A DNA stretch of 6,198 nt from Dehalococcoidia bacterium UBA1151. GTDB taxonomy: Bacteria > Chloroflexota > Dehalococcoidia > Lucifugimonadales > Lucifugimonadaceae. Under the pieces are notes generated by a model, which ran no database searches, was not told where the DNA came from, and saw nothing but the letters and a program-made list of their open reading frames with translations. Shown here in pieces: positions 1 to 4,952 of the stretch. Location of the stretch: positions 442 through 6,639 of the forward strand of contig DBZV01000091.1 of assembly GCA_002311865.1 (NCBI GenBank), written 5' to 3'. The position numbers and the translations under genes were made by a program. Each line of letters begins with the position of its first letter. The first letter of the stretch is position 1.

Positions 1-362
1 ACAACTATTTGGGGCAGGTCAACCTGCCGATAGATCGCAAATTGAGACCGATCGAAGTGCGCACGCTCCGGAAGGTAGTGAAATATGGGCCAGATGGACG
101 AGTTGGAGTAGCCGTAGTAGTAGCCCTTTGTCTCTTCCGGCGAAACGTGCACCGGAAGATACCTCGCCTCTGTTAGCGCGGCGCGGGATGCGTCATCTAG
201 CTCCCCGCTGGGGTTCCCAATCCAGAGGCCGTCGCCAGCATCGTGGATCGGGCCAAGGGCGGCGACCAGCCCACCGCTACTCCGTTCAAGAGTGGGCGTG
301 CCGGAATCATCTGCGCTAACCGTTATGGGCAGGCGATTGGAGACGAGCAATAGTCGAGCCAT
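1..362 (-). CDS. otsA: Trehalose-6-phosphate synthase (GT20), N-terminal part, cut by window edge
   Basis: This enzyme transfers glucose from a nucleotide sugar such as UDP-glucose to glucose-6-phosphate, giving trehalose-6-phosphate in the cytoplasm, the first step of the OtsAB route to the compatible solute trehalose. Only 120 codons and two bases are present; the family is usually about 450-500 residues. I translated it by hand. It begins MARLLLVSNRLPITV, the typical GT20 opening with the sugar-phosphate-binding Arg at residue 10. It continues with SSGGLVAAL (28-36), a glycine loop contacting the donor, WIG (47-49), and YYYGYSNSSIWPIFHY (81-96), matching the family's YxxFSNxxLWPxFHY block with Tyr82 and Trp91. 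The start is clear: AAGGAGG lies five bases before ATG. Oddities are WIGNPSG where WxGWPG is common and VD where VN is usual at 114-115. It follows mdh in the same direction after a 90-base gap. Product assignment is strong; the C-terminal half cannot be judged. Confidence 0.9.
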   Translation of the reverse strand, partial: MARLLLVSNRLPITVSADDSGTPTLERSSGGLVAALGPIHDAGDGLWIGNPSGELDDASRAALTEARYLPVHVSPEETKGYYYGYSNSSIWPIFHYLPERAHFDRSQFAIYRQVDLPQIV

Positions 363-367
363 TCACG

Positions 368-374
368 CCTCCTT
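368..374 (-). promoter_or_regulatory. Shine-Dalgarno of otsA
   Basis: On the minus strand the sequence reads AAGGAGG, a full consensus ribosome-binding site, five bases (CGTGA) before the otsA ATG at 362. It is the strongest site of its kind among the genes here, so otsA is probably translated well and its start is secure. Confidence 0.85.
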
Positions 375-397
375 AGTTTTGTTTGGGTTGCGTTTGA

Positions 398-422
398 GAT
401 CAGGCGAATTGGACGCCTGATC
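398..422 (-). terminator. Perfect 9-bp stem-loop between mdh and otsA
   Basis: GATCAGGCG (398-406) and CGCCTGATC (414-422) are exact reverse complements around a 7-base loop. The hairpin lies about 30 bases beyond the mdh stop and 36 bases before the otsA start. Neither strand has a U-run after the stem, so it is not a classical intrinsic terminator. It could be a terminator lacking a U-tract, an mRNA 3'-end stabiliser for mdh, or a leader hairpin of otsA. The structure is certain as sequence; the role is inferred. Confidence 0.45.
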
Positions 423-439
423 CCAGAAATTACGGGGTA

Positions 440-445
440 ACTATA
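440..445 (-). promoter_or_regulatory. Possible -10 box for otsA
   Basis: The minus strand reads TATAGT, five of six matches to TATAAT, 8 bases past the mdh stop codon and 77 bases before the otsA ATG. A -35 at normal spacing would fall in the end of mdh and is poor (GGCAGC or TGGCAG). If real, otsA has its own promoter and the 398-422 hairpin lies in its leader. Weak call. Confidence 0.2.
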
Positions 446-452
446 TGGCCGT

Positions 453-1385
453 CTACGAGTTGGCTGCCATCACGTCGATGAGTTCCTGCACTGAGTCAGC
501 CGATGACTTGAGTGCAGCAGCTTCACTCGCCGTGAGTTCAACCTCAATGATCTCTTCAATTCCGTCGGCACCCAACTTCACGGGCACCCCGGCGAAGAGA
601 CCGTTGATGTCGTACTCGCCGTTAAGCAGGGCGGCGCACGGCAGAATCTCTTTCTTATCGAAGAGAATCGCCTCAACCATCTGCACGATTGCAGCGGAAG
701 GGGCGTAGTAGGCGCTGCCCGTTTTCAGCAGCGAAACGATCTCCGCGCCGCCGTCTCGGGTGCGCTGAACGATCTCTTCCAGTCGGCCTGCCTCAATTAG
801 CTTCGCAACGGGAACGCCGCCTACCGTGGTGCTGCCAATCAACGGCACCATCGTGTCGCCGTGACCTCCCAGTACGTAGGCAGAGATGTTTGTCACAGAG
901 GTGCCGAGCTCCATCGAGAGGAACGTGCGGAACCGTGCGGTGTCCAGGATGCCAGCCATGCCAACGACTCGTTCGCGGGGCAGCCCGGAGAGTGAGTAGG
1001 CATGTTGCACCATGGCGTCCAGCGGGTTCGAAACGACGATCAGGATTGCATCGGGAGACGCCTTCACTACCTGTTCCGTCACGGAACCAACGATCTTCAT
1101 ATTCGTCAACAGCAAGTCATCCCGGCTCATGCCGGGCTTCCGTGCGATGCCGGCCGTGATAACGATAACGTCTGATCCAGCCGTGTCGCCGTAGTCGTTG
1201 GTGCCGACGATATTCGCGTCTGATCCAACCACCGGACCGGCTGAAAGCATATCCAGCGCCTTGCCTTGCGGCAGACCTTCAACGATGTCTATCAACGCGA
1301 TGTCCGCGTAGCCCTTATCAACGATACGTTGCGCCGTAGTTGCGCCCACGTTGCCTGCGCCAACTATCGTTACTTTGCTTCTCAC
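453..1385 (-). CDS. mdh: Malate dehydrogenase, LDH-like NAD-dependent type
   Basis: It interconverts malate and oxaloacetate with NAD in the cytoplasm, a TCA-cycle step. The 310 residues equal the usual family length. The Rossmann motif GAGNVG is at 9-14 and the acidic residue that selects NAD is Asp33 in IALIDI. The mobile loop reads ARKPGMSRDD (81-90): Arg82 occupies the site that is Gln in lactate dehydrogenases, which favours oxaloacetate over pyruvate, and Arg88 is the catalytic Arg. Further on are NPLDAM (120-125), Asp148 and Arg151 in ILDTARFR, and the proton-relay His175 in GGHGDT. From memory the sequence resembles Chloroflexus Mdh closely. The start is GTG, preceded nine bases upstream by AAGGGAG. 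It lies 53 bases after the carboxyltransferase gene in the same direction and may be cotranscribed with it. No lesion seen. Confidence 0.96.
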   Translation of the reverse strand: MRSKVTIVGAGNVGATTAQRIVDKGYADIALIDIVEGLPQGKALDMLSAGPVVGSDANIVGTNDYGDTAGSDVIVITAGIARKPGMSRDDLLLTNMKIVGSVTEQVVKASPDAILIVVSNPLDAMVQHAYSLSGLPRERVVGMAGILDTARFRTFLSMELGTSVTNISAYVLGGHGDTMVPLIGSTTVGGVPVAKLIEAGRLEEIVQRTRDGGAEIVSLLKTGSAYYAPSAAIVQMVEAILFDKKEILPCAALLNGEYDINGLFAGVPVKLGADGIEEIIEVELTASEAAALKSSADSVQELIDVMAANS

Positions 1386-1394
1386 TTCTGCGAT

Positions 1395-1401
1395 CTCCCT
1401 T
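1395..1401 (-). promoter_or_regulatory. Shine-Dalgarno supporting the GTG start of mdh
   Basis: The minus strand reads AAGGGAG, nine bases before GTG at 1385. The GTG also places GAGNVG at the normal distance from the N-terminus, so the two lines of evidence agree on this start. Confidence 0.65.
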
Positions 1402-1415
1402 GAAGTATTTCATCG

Positions 1416-1437
1416 CCCCACTCAAATACGGGTGGGG
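1416..1437 (-). terminator. GC-rich stem-loop just after the carboxyltransferase stop
   Basis: CCCCACTC (1416-1423) faces GGGTGGGG (1430-1437) around the loop AAATAC. Six outer pairs are perfect; the seventh is T-G in plus-strand RNA and C-A in minus-strand RNA; the eighth pairs. It begins one base after the stop codon of the carboxyltransferase gene, and no U-run follows on the minus strand. It may weaken read-through into mdh or protect the upstream mRNA 3' end. Terminator is one option only. Confidence 0.4.
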
Positions 1438-1438
1438 G

Positions 1439-3046
1439 CTACAGCGGAATGTTGCCGTGCTTCCGTTGGGGGTTGTGGTCGGTTTTTGTTGCGAGCATTC
1501 TCAGTGCTTTGATGATCTCTGGGCGTGTCTGAACCGGGTCGATCACATCGTCCAGCCATCCGTGTTCCGCTGCGATATAGGGATTTGCGAGCTTCTCGCG
1601 GTACTCGTCGATCATCTCCGTTCTGGCGGCAGCAGAGTCCTCGGCATCGGCGATTGCCCGGCGGTGGATGATGTCGACAGCGCCTTCTGGGCCAAGCACT
1701 GCGATCTCAGCGGTCGGCCACGCCAGATTTACGTCGGTGCGCAGCTCTTTGCTCGCCATCACAATGTATGCGCCACCGTACGCCTTTCGCGTGATGACGC
1801 TGATCTTTGGGACGGTCGCTTCAACGTAGGCATAGAGCAACTTGGCTCCGTGGCGAATCACACCACCGTGCTCTTGCTGCGTGCCGGGCATGAAGCCGGG
1901 CACATCTACCAGCGTGACGATCGGGACGTTGAAGGCGTCGCAGAGCCGGACAAAACGCGCCGCCTTGTCGGAGGCGTCGATATCCAGCACACCGGCCAGG
2001 TAGTTCGGCTGGTTGGCGACAATTCCGACGGTGCCGCCATCCATCCGGGCGAACCCAACCACGATGTTTGGCGCGAACGCGTGGTGGACTGGCATGAAAT
2101 CACCATCGTCCACAATCGCATAGATCACATCGTTGATGTCATATGGTTGGTTCGACTCCGCCGGGATCACCGACGCAAGTTGCTCAGCGATACGGCCGGG
2201 ATCATCTGTTGTGGCAACCCGAGGCGGGTCTTCCGCGTTGTTCGAGGGCAGGAACGAGAGCAGTCTTCGGACATCCGCCAGCACCGTGTCTTCGTCCGGG
2301 CCGGTGAAATGCGCGACACCGCTCCGGCTGCCGTGCATGATCGCGCCGCCAAGGTCTTCGAACGTGACATCTTCGCCGGTCGCAGCCTTCACCGGGCCGG
2401 GGCCTGTCAGGTACATCTGGCCCATGTTCTCAACCATGAATATGAAGTCGGTGAGGGCAGGGGAGTAGACGGCGCCACCGGCCGATGGGCCAGCGATAAC
2501 CGTGATCTGCGGCACCACGCCAGACGCCATCACATTGCGTCGAAACAGCTGGCCGTAGCCCGCGAGAGAGCCAACGCCTTCGTGAATGCGGGCGCCGCCA
2601 GAGTCGTTGATACCAATCACTGGCGCACCAACTCGCACCGCGTGATCCATCACCTTACCGATCTTGCCGGCCGCCACTTCCGAAAGCGTGCCGCCAATGA
2701 CGGTGAAGTCCATTGCAAAAACGAAGATCTGTCGGCCGTCGATGTTGCCGTACCCGGTGACGACGCTATCGCCATCGAACCGCATGCGATCAAGGCCAAA
2801 GTCGGTGGACTGGTGACGCACAAGCGGGTCGATCTCGTTGAAGCTGCCCGGATCGAGAAGTTTGTCGATTCGTTCGCGGGCTGTGAGCTTCCCTTTTTTG
2901 TGCTGCGCCTCAATACGAGCTTCACCGCCGCCAAGTTGGCCTTTGCTCTTGCGATCAGCTAGTTCAGACGTGAGGTCGGGTCGTGTTTCCGACGACTCAG
3001 CACTCTCGGTTTCTGAGTTCTCGTTTTCACTTGAGCTGGTGGAGAT
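1439..3046 (-). CDS. Acyl-CoA carboxylase carboxyltransferase subunit (PccB/MmdA/AccD5 type), start codon non-canonical or unresolved
   Basis: This subunit moves carboxyl from carboxybiotin to an acyl-CoA (propionyl-CoA or acetyl-CoA) within a biotin-dependent cytoplasmic carboxylase. The longest stretch with an ordinary start begins at GTG 2821 (460 residues), but the frame continues upstream with the family's N-terminus: SKGQLGGGEARIEAQ, then HKKGKLTARERIDKLLDPGS, then FNEIDPL. Up to the stop at 3158-3160 there is no ATG, GTG or TTG. I chose ATC 3044-3046, seven bases after AAAGG, giving 535 residues; CTG at 3089-3091 or 3104-3106 is an alternative. Counting from ATC, the N-terminal crotonase-like half has NDSGGARIHEG (147-157) and GPSAGGAVYSPA (186-197). 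The C-terminal half has GFMPGTQQEHGG (384-395) and RKAYGGAYIVM (420-430). Residue 428 is Ile where propionyl-specific PccB has Asp. The first 30 residues are Ser/Glu-rich and not conserved. No biotin carboxylase or biotin carrier gene is in view. Family is certain; substrate is not. Confidence 0.93.
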   Translation of the reverse strand: MSTSSSENENSETESAESSETRPDLTSELADRKSKGQLGGGEARIEAQHKKGKLTARERIDKLLDPGSFNEIDPLVRHQSTDFGLDRMRFDGDSVVTGYGNIDGRQIFVFAMDFTVIGGTLSEVAAGKIGKVMDHAVRVGAPVIGINDSGGARIHEGVGSLAGYGQLFRRNVMASGVVPQITVIAGPSAGGAVYSPALTDFIFMVENMGQMYLTGPGPVKAATGEDVTFEDLGGAIMHGSRSGVAHFTGPDEDTVLADVRRLLSFLPSNNAEDPPRVATTDDPGRIAEQLASVIPAESNQPYDINDVIYAIVDDGDFMPVHHAFAPNIVVGFARMDGGTVGIVANQPNYLAGVLDIDASDKAARFVRLCDAFNVPIVTLVDVPGFMPGTQQEHGGVIRHGAKLLYAYVEATVPKISVITRKAYGGAYIVMASKELRTDVNLAWPTAEIAVLGPEGAVDIIHRRAIADAEDSAAARTEMIDEYREKLANPYIAAEHGWLDDVIDPVQTRPEIIKALRMLATKTDHNPQRKHGNIPL

Positions 3047-3053
3047 CGTTGTG

Positions 3054-3058
3054 CCTTT
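3054..3058 (-). promoter_or_regulatory. Possible Shine-Dalgarno for an ATC start
   Basis: The minus strand reads AAAGG, seven bases before ATC at 3044-3046. It is a partial match to AGGAGG with good spacing, and the main reason for preferring this ATC over the upstream CTG codons, which have no purine-rich site. Confidence 0.3.
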
Positions 3059-3120
3059 ACAGAAAAGGGTTGTGGTTGATCGTTCGTTCAGCGGGTTTCG
3101 CGCCAGAAAACGCGTTGAAA

Positions 3121-3149
3121 ATCGTATCTCAGGCCAATGGCACCCGCAA
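3121..3149 (-). promoter_or_regulatory. Candidate sigma-70-like promoter for the carboxyltransferase gene
   Basis: On the minus strand TTGCGG (3144-3149) and TACGAT (3121-3126) are separated by exactly 17 bases. Matches to TTGACA and TATAAT are three and four of six. Transcription would begin near 3114, leaving about 70 bases of leader before the proposed ATC start. This fits a gene starting downstream of 3114 and argues against the ATT at 3155-3157 as start. Consensus scores are modest. Confidence 0.3.
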
Positions 3150-3194
3150 CTTGAAATCTATCTGGCAATGTAGTGGCGATGCTACCATCGAAAA

Positions 3195-4094
3195 ATGAGC
3201 ACATTCGAGCACGGCGAAGGCGAACCACAATTCGGCGCAACCGATCAGGCGGAACAGGCAGCGCGTACCGGGCCTGCGCTATTCGAGTGGGGCGCCAAAA
3301 CATTCGTCATGGGCGTTCTCAACATCACGCCCGACTCGTTCTCCGGGGACGGGCTTGGCACAGATGTTGAGCGCACGTTGAAACAAGCTCGTGAGTTCGT
3401 CGCGAACGGGGCGGATCTTCTCGATATTGGTGGTGAGTCAACGCGCCCAGCCGGGGTGTACGAAGATGCACAGCCGGTGGACGCGGAAGAGGAGTTGGGA
3501 CGCGTGATTCCCATCATTGAACGGCTGTCTGCCGAACTCGAGGTCCCACTCAGCATCGACACGCGAAAGGCGTCAGTGGCGCGTGCTGCGGTGGATGCGG
3601 GCGCGGCCATCGTCAACGATGTCACCATGCTGGGCTACGACGAGGAGATGGCAGCCACCGTGGGCCAACTGGGCGTGCCCATCGTGATCTCGCATATCCG
3701 GGAGAAGGCCCGCTATGTAGATGTCGTCGGCGAAGTCATCACCGATTTGATCGCCACGGTGCATCGTGCCGAATCGTCCGGCGTCGCCCGCAACTCGATC
3801 ATCCTTGATCCCGGCATCGGATTCGGCAAAACAGCGGCGCAGAGCCTGACTGTGCTCAGAAATCTGGCTGAGCTGACGAACCTCGGCTTCCCGGTGCTGG
3901 TTGGGACGTCTCGGAAATCGTCAATTGGAGCAGTGCTCGATCTTCCAGTTGATGATCGGCTGGAAGGAACCGCCGCAACCGTGGCATTGGCGATAGCGAG
4001 CGGCGCGGATATGGTGAGAGTCCACGATGTGAAAGAGATGGCGCGCGTCGCAAAGATGTCGGACGCTATCGTCAGAGGATGGTCCCCCAAATAG
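3195..4094 (+). CDS. folP: Dihydropteroate synthase
   Basis: It condenses 6-hydroxymethyl-7,8-dihydropterin diphosphate with p-aminobenzoate to dihydropteroate in folate synthesis, in the cytoplasm, and is the target of sulfonamides. The 299-residue TIM barrel shows the pterin and diphosphate loop NITPDSFS (43-50), GGESTRPAG (79-87), IDTRKASVA (121-129), NDV (141-143), DPGIGFGKT (205-213), GTSRKS (237-242) and RVHDV (275-279). The loop after strand 5 is short: ISHIREKARYVDVV lacks the usual HMxGTPxTM segment. The first 32 residues precede the usual start of homology and look unstructured, but no later in-frame start precedes NITPDSFS except Met39 within strand 1, so ATG 3195 is the only credible start. 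No Shine-Dalgarno lies before it (upstream bases CCATCGAAAA), so the mRNA may be leaderless or weakly translated. It overlaps folK, the enzyme making its pterin substrate. Confidence 0.96.
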   Translation: MSTFEHGEGEPQFGATDQAEQAARTGPALFEWGAKTFVMGVLNITPDSFSGDGLGTDVERTLKQAREFVANGADLLDIGGESTRPAGVYEDAQPVDAEEELGRVIPIIERLSAELEVPLSIDTRKASVARAAVDAGAAIVNDVTMLGYDEEMAATVGQLGVPIVISHIREKARYVDVVGEVITDLIATVHRAESSGVARNSIILDPGIGFGKTAAQSLTVLRNLAELTNLGFPVLVGTSRKSSIGAVLDLPVDDRLEGTAATVALAIASGADMVRVHDVKEMARVAKMSDAIVRGWSPK

Positions 4095-4645
4095 CGAGAT
4101 TCCCGAGATATCCAGTGCAGTACGACAACGGAAAGCGGCCATTCGGCGAACCAGAGCCGGTCTTCGTGGCGCTTGGATCCAATCTTGGCGACAGGGCAGA
4201 GAACCTGCGCGTGGCGCTGGAGCGAATTGGCGATTCGGAATCGATCTCGGCGGTATCAAGCGTGTACGAGACTGAGCCGTGGGGCGTGCCAGACGAGCAA
4301 CCTGCCTACCTCAACCAGGTGTGCGAGCTACAGAGCTCGACCCCCGCGAGCGATCTGATGAACCTGCTGCTGGGGATAGAGGCCGACCTGGGCCGCAAAC
4401 GCACATTCGAGAACGAAGCTCGCCCGCTGGACCTCGATATTCTCTTTTACGGCGACCGTGTAATCGACATCCCCGGCTTGCAGATTCCGCATCCCCGGCT
4501 GCACGAGCGCGCATTCGTACTCGCACCGCTCGCGGAGATCGCCCCGGAGCTAATCCATCCCATTCTGGGTGCCACGCCGGGGGATTTTTTGCGAGACGTA
4601 GATGCCTCCGGGGTGCAGCGCTACCCGGCGAGTCCACGAATGTGA
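4079..4645 (+). CDS. folK: 6-hydroxymethyl-7,8-dihydropterin pyrophosphokinase (HPPK)
   Basis: It transfers diphosphate from ATP to 6-hydroxymethyl-7,8-dihydropterin, supplying the substrate of folP. With the ATG at 4079 it is 188 residues; most family members are about 160. Motifs in order: VALGSNLGD (30-38), YETEPWG (63-69) with the pterin-contacting aromatic region, the Arg-rich ATP loop GRKRTFENEARPLDLDIL (105-122) with Mg-binding Asp118 and Asp120, HPRLHERAFVLAPLAEI (138-154). The start is uncertain. ATG 4079 overlaps folP by 16 bases, with AGAGG directly against it, too close to act as its ribosome site. GTG 4115-4117 avoids the overlap and gives 176 residues, still leaving 17 before VALGSNLGD. 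Translational coupling to folP is likely either way. No dihydroneopterin aldolase (folB), often found between or beside these two genes, is present. Confidence 0.95.
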   Translation: MVPQIARFPRYPVQYDNGKRPFGEPEPVFVALGSNLGDRAENLRVALERIGDSESISAVSSVYETEPWGVPDEQPAYLNQVCELQSSTPASDLMNLLLGIEADLGRKRTFENEARPLDLDILFYGDRVIDIPGLQIPHPRLHERAFVLAPLAEIAPELIHPILGATPGDFLRDVDASGVQRYPASPRM

Positions 4646-4705
4646 TTGCCGCGGACTGAGGACCTGCTGGTCGGTAACGACAGAGCCTGCACTCACATTC
4701 CATTA

Positions 4706-4871
4706 GTCACCCTGAGGCGGGAGGCTCCGCGACCAACGTGAGGGCCTTTGCCGGTTCCGAACCATATTGACAGTCCATAAATCTGCGCGGAGCAATCACA
4801 GCGTCAAAATGAACCATCTCCTCATTCCAACCCGGCAGAGCCCCTCACGTCACTACGTTCCTCAGGGTGAC
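4706..4871. repeat. Imperfect inverted-repeat (MITE-like or foldback) element
   Basis: The ends are perfect 12-bp inverted copies: GTCACCCTGAGG (4706-4717) and CCTCAGGGTGAC (4860-4871). Inside, a second matching block follows: ACGTGAGGGCCTTTGCCGG on the left (4736-4754) against ACGTGAGGGGCTCTGCCGG read in reverse from the right arm. Extended to 26 bases the two copies agree at about 21 positions. The blocks are separated by 18 bases on the left and 9 on the right; the extra left bases include a small GC hairpin (4717-4730). I see no target-site duplication and no coding capacity. It could be a degenerate non-autonomous mobile element, a member of a dispersed palindromic repeat family, or a two-way terminator structure. 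The pairing is read from the sequence; the origin is inferred. Confidence 0.6.
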
Positions 4872-4887
4872 AGTGTGGTAACTGAGG
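4860..4887. repeat. Short inverted repeat at the element's right edge
   Basis: CCTCAG (4860-4865) and CTGAGG (4882-4887) can pair around a 16-base loop, competing with the long-range pairing of the same CCTCAGGGTGAC to 4706-4717. With only six pairs and a large loop it is marginal alone, and may be a third degenerate copy of the element's terminal motif. Confidence 0.3.
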
Positions 4888-4952
4888 CATGGACGCGACC
4901 CTGAATAGGAGTGAGGCGATGGGGTGGCCATATCTGAATCCAGGCCCCGCCC

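Larger units (their letters stand above)
4646..4952. other. Convergent intergenic region without a gene
   Basis: This 307-base stretch lies between the 3' ends of folK (plus) and the CopD-like gene (minus). No open frame here has both a ribosome site and recognisable protein. It contains the imperfect inverted-repeat element 4706-4871 and a small flanking hairpin 4860-4887. Bases 4888-4952 are GC-rich with no structure I can name. Transcripts from both sides must end here, but no stem with a U-run is visible on either strand. Confidence 0.6.

Noticed and set aside
128..319. Plus-strand 63-codon open frame at the left end
   Set aside because: It is the antisense of otsA, whose N-terminal motifs are clear on the minus strand.
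2891..2899. A6G3 run (minus strand) in the carboxyltransferase gene as a programmed frameshift site
   Set aside because: The run is read as AAA AAA GGG, not in the phase of an A AAA AAG slippery site. The conserved protein continues in one frame on both sides, so no shift is needed.
2650..2934. 94-codon minus-strand frame starting TTG in the carboxyltransferase N-terminal region
   Set aside because: It is a shifted reading of the same DNA, without conserved protein; the true frame gives GGGEARIEAQ over this stretch.
1340..2962. 540-codon plus-strand open frame antisense to the carboxyltransferase gene
   Set aside because: Its translation is rich in Arg, His, Val and Asp with no family resemblance. 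It mirrors the codon bias of the real minus-strand gene, whose catalytic motifs are unmistakable.
3115..3156. TTGAAA at 3115-3120 and 3151-3156 as -35 boxes of a folP promoter
   Set aside because: No acceptable -10 occurs 16-18 bases downstream of either; the hexamers there are tggcac- or tggcga-like.
4311..4703. 130-codon minus-strand open frame across the end of folK
   Set aside because: Arg/Pro/Gly-rich composition of a GC-rich antisense frame; folK motifs on the plus strand explain the sequence.
4809..4904. 31-codon plus-strand open frame inside the palindromic region
   Set aside because: It has no ribosome site, crosses the right arm of the repeat and resembles no known small protein.
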